From contig NZ_PJJO01000061.1 of NCBI RefSeq assembly GCF_002929535.1, forward strand, positions 495,902 to 559,901: a DNA stretch of 64,000 bases. Direction: 5' to 3'. This DNA is from Cryobacterium sp. Y11. Its GTDB lineage: Bacteria; Actinomycetota; Actinomycetes; Actinomycetales; Microbacteriaceae. The notes beneath the pieces were generated by a model. That model saw only the letters and a list, made by a program, of their open reading frames with translations. It did no database searches and was not told where the DNA came from. Shown piece by piece: positions 58,804 through 64,000 of the stretch; the first letter of the stretch is position 1; every line of letters starts with the position of its first letter. The position numbers and the translations under genes were made by a program.

Positions 58804-60030
58804 ATGGTTGTCTATTTGGATCATGCGGCGACCACGCCCATGCTTCCCACCGCTATTGCCGCTTACGCCGAGGCGATGGGCGTTGTCGGTAACCCCGCGT
58901 CCGTGCACAGTCAGGGCCAAAACGCGAAACGGATGCTCGAAGAGTCGCGTGAAATCGTGGCCGCGAGCCTTGGTTGTGATCCGATCGAGGTCGTCTTTAC
59001 CGGCAGTGGCACTGAGGCGATCAATCTCGGTATTAAGGGCGTGTACTGGGCGCGCGCTCCGCGCCAGCGCATTCTGGTGCCCGGAGGCGAGCATCACGCC
59101 ACCCTCGACACGGTCGAGTGGCTGGCCCAGCACGAGGGTGCCGTCGTCGAGTGGATTCCGCTCGACGAGCAGGGCCGCATTGACCTAGCTGCGCTTGCGG
59201 CCGCCATTGCGCGTGACCCCCTCGACATTGCGCTGGTCAGCGTGATCATGGCCAATAACGAGGTTGGCACGATCCAACCCGTCGCCGAGGTGGCGGCGCT
59301 CGCCGCAGCCCACGGCATTCCGGTGCACGTTGACGCCGTCGCCGCCTACGGCTATATCCCGGTTGATTTTCGCGCCCTCGCCACAGCGGGGGTGTCGGCG
59401 CTGAGCGTCTCGGCACACAAGGTCGGTGGCCCGGTTGGAATCGGAGCGCTGGTACTCGGTCGGAAGACGACCGTGGAGCCGCTCATCCACGGTGGTGGAC
59501 AGCAGCGCAAGGTGCGCAGCGGTACCCAGGATGTCGCGGCGGCGGTCTCGTTCGCGGTGGCGGCATCCGTTATCAGCTCGGAAGAGATGGCACCGAATCA
59601 GTTGGCAACGCAGCAGCAAGAAGAGGGGCATGGTCTCGAAACAGCGCGCCTGGCTGCTCTCCGAGACCGGGTGATTGCCGGTGTGGCCCGCGTCGCGCCG
59701 TCGGCGGTGCTGAACGGCGACCCGGCCAGTCGGCTGCCCGGTAACGCCCACTTCAGCTTTCCCGGCTGCGAGGGCGACTCGTTATTGTTCGCCCTCGACG
59801 TCGCCGGAGTGTCGGTGTCGACCGGTTCGGCTTGTCAGGCCGGCGTGCCGGAACCATCGCACGTGCTGCGCGCGATGGGGCGCAGCGAGAGCGAATCCCG
59901 CGGGGCCCTGCGCATCACCCTCGGACACACGTCGACCGAAGCCGACGTCGACGCCCTGCTCGCCGCGCTGCCGGCCGCACACGCGCTGGCGCTCGCCGCC
60001 GGCATGGCCGATCGGGTGCCAGGGCGCTGA
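58804..60030 (+). CDS. Cysteine desulfurase (NifS/IscS family)
   Basis: PLP enzyme that takes sulfur from cysteine for Fe-S clusters and tRNA thiolation; 408 aa. Start VVYLDHAATTP, then FTGSGTEAINLGIKG, HHATLD, HVDAVAAYG and the PLP lysine in SVSAHKVGGPVG. The catalytic Cys is in STGSACQAG. ATG 58804 fits the -10 box; ATG 58795 would add three residues. mnmA follows by 52 nt, suggesting that it supplies sulfur for s2U34. Confidence 0.93.
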   Translation: MVVYLDHAATTPMLPTAIAAYAEAMGVVGNPASVHSQGQNAKRMLEESREIVAASLGCDPIEVVFTGSGTEAINLGIKGVYWARAPRQRILVPGGEHHATLDTVEWLAQHEGAVVEWIPLDEQGRIDLAALAAAIARDPLDIALVSVIMANNEVGTIQPVAEVAALAAAHGIPVHVDAVAAYGYIPVDFRALATAGVSALSVSAHKVGGPVGIGALVLGRKTTVEPLIHGGGQQRKVRSGTQDVAAAVSFAVAASVISSEEMAPNQLATQQQEEGHGLETARLAALRDRVIAGVARVAPSAVLNGDPASRLPGNAHFSFPGCEGDSLLFALDVAGVSVSTGSACQAGVPEPSHVLRAMGRSESESRGALRITLGHTSTEADVDALLAALPAAHALALAAGMADRVPGR

Positions 60031-60070
60031 TCGTGGCTCGCCTCGTCGGCCCACACTGGGCACTGGCGCG

Positions 60071-60076
60071 TACACT
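60071..60076 (+). promoter_or_regulatory. -10 box of mnmA (leaderless layout)
   Basis: TACACT lies exactly 6 nt before the GTG at 60083. Confidence 0.5.
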
Positions 60077-60082
60077 CGTTGA

Positions 60083-63554
<3,472 letters not shown>

Positions 63555-63854
63555 TTTCCCGTCAAACTCAAGGGCTGCGGCCGATCTGACCCGTTTCAAC
63601 CGAATGACCCCGTGTCTCCTCGGTCAACGTCCACCACGATGAATGCTCCGCCGGATTCTTCCGACGGAGCATTTTTACACCGCGCAATCAGTACACAACA
63701 GACGCCTCATCGGCAGCAAATGCGACGCGCTTGAGTCTCGGTGCCTGTGATTATTGCGCCCTGGGGGTTGGATCGCTGGACGAACTCGAATTCACTTGCG
63801 CAACGGTCGAGTCCGGGCGCTGACCATACCGCGGCGAGTTTGGTCGACGTTGGC
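63555..63854. other. Intergenic region after ligA
   Basis: Exactly 300 bp between convergent ligA and the zinc dehydrogenase. It contains one clear terminator (63642-63676). The remainder (63677-63854) shows no convincing gene, promoter or repeat. Confidence 0.7.
63642..63676 (+). terminator. Rho-independent terminator after ligA
   Basis: AATGCTCCG pairs with CGGAGCATT; inside it, after one mismatch, CGGA pairs with TCCG around a TTCT loop. The T-run ATTTTTAC follows directly. It is the most canonical terminator of the window. Confidence 0.9.
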
Positions 63855-63998
63855 CTACTCGGGCTTGAGGATGACTTTGGTCCACCCGTTGTTGCGGTCG
63901 CCAAAGTTCTTGTAAGCATCCGCGGCTTGGCTGAGCGGGATCTCGTGCGACACGATCCAGGATGGCTTGGCCTTGCCCACCGCAATCAGGTCGCGCAA
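63855..63998 (-). CDS. C-terminal end of a zinc-dependent alcohol/formaldehyde dehydrogenase
   Basis: The 3' end of a leftward gene that continues past the right edge; 47 residues are visible before TAG. The ending (GKAKPSWIVSHEIPL, then AYKNF and GWTKVILKPE) matches glutathione-independent formaldehyde/zinc alcohol dehydrogenases of the MDR family. Catalytic residues lie outside the window. Confidence 0.8.
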   Translation of the reverse strand: MRDLIAVGKAKPSWIVSHEIPLSQAADAYKNFGDRNNGWTKVILKPE

Positions 63999-64000
63999 TT

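Noticed and set aside
63677..63854. Small gene in the last intergenic region
   Set aside because: Open frames there lack ribosome sites and family similarity.

Overview
The window is 64 kb of a high-GC actinobacterial chromosome, most likely a member of the Microbacteriaceae (Micrococcales). The basis is the order of conserved genes (rpsP-khpA-rimM ... trmD ... rplS-lepB-rnhB-DUF2469, yraN-comM-dprA-xerC, rpsB-tsf-pyrH-frr-cdsA), the GlgE-type glycogen genes, two enzymes of F420/deazaflavin families, DivIVA-like polarity proteins and many leaderless-looking promoters. No rRNA, tRNA, insertion sequence, prophage or CRISPR array was found; the window is essentially chromosomal core with a few lineage-specific blocks.

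Layout. 1-6808 (minus strand) is one tightly overlapping assimilatory sulfate operon: sulfite reductase, APS reductase (cysH), cysD, a lipoprotein ABC binding protein, cysN, ABC ATPase and the start of a probable permease. 7026-12287 holds ftsY and ffh (SRP pathway), with a DUF2004 gene and a divergent TetR/MFS efflux pair between them. 12458-15221 holds an F420-type oxidoreductase, a Pr6Pr membrane protein and a YbdK-like ligase. 15437-24852 is the rpsP-khpA-rimM / trmD-rplS ribosome region, split by a siroheme and nitrite-reductase block (hemD-wHTH, cobA, nirB leftward; nirD, cbiX rightward). 24922-28256 holds lepB, rnhB, DUF2469 and a gapB-type GAPDH. 28343-29967 is a divergent nitroreductase/alcohol dehydrogenase pair. 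30126-35807 is yraN-comM-dprA-cpdA-xerC. 36809-41059 is rpsB-tsf-pyrH-frr-cdsA. 41107-49440 holds cell-envelope and polarity genes. 49459-58745 is the glycogen cluster glgE-glgB, glgP, glgX. 58804-63554 is cysteine desulfurase, mnmA and ligA, followed by the 3' end of a zinc alcohol dehydrogenase.

How the parts fit: Sir and NirB both need siroheme, and cobA, cbiX and hemD supply most of that pathway. The desulfurase next to mnmA suggests sulfur delivery for tRNA thiolation. Several gene starts were set from sequence context: 4-nt ATGA/GTGA overlaps inside operons, and a TANNNT -10 box 6-7 nt before the start codon for many first genes.

Main unusual signals: (1) a ~70-bp triple-palindrome intergenic repeat in three copies; (2) strong over-representation of the heptamer CGGATGC/GCATCCG (about 60 sites by eye); (3) a recurrent leaderless-promoter layout, including four divergent pairs; (4) two arrays of 15-bp in-frame repeats in the N-terminal part of dprA; (5) the nitrite/siroheme block inside the rimM-trmD interval.
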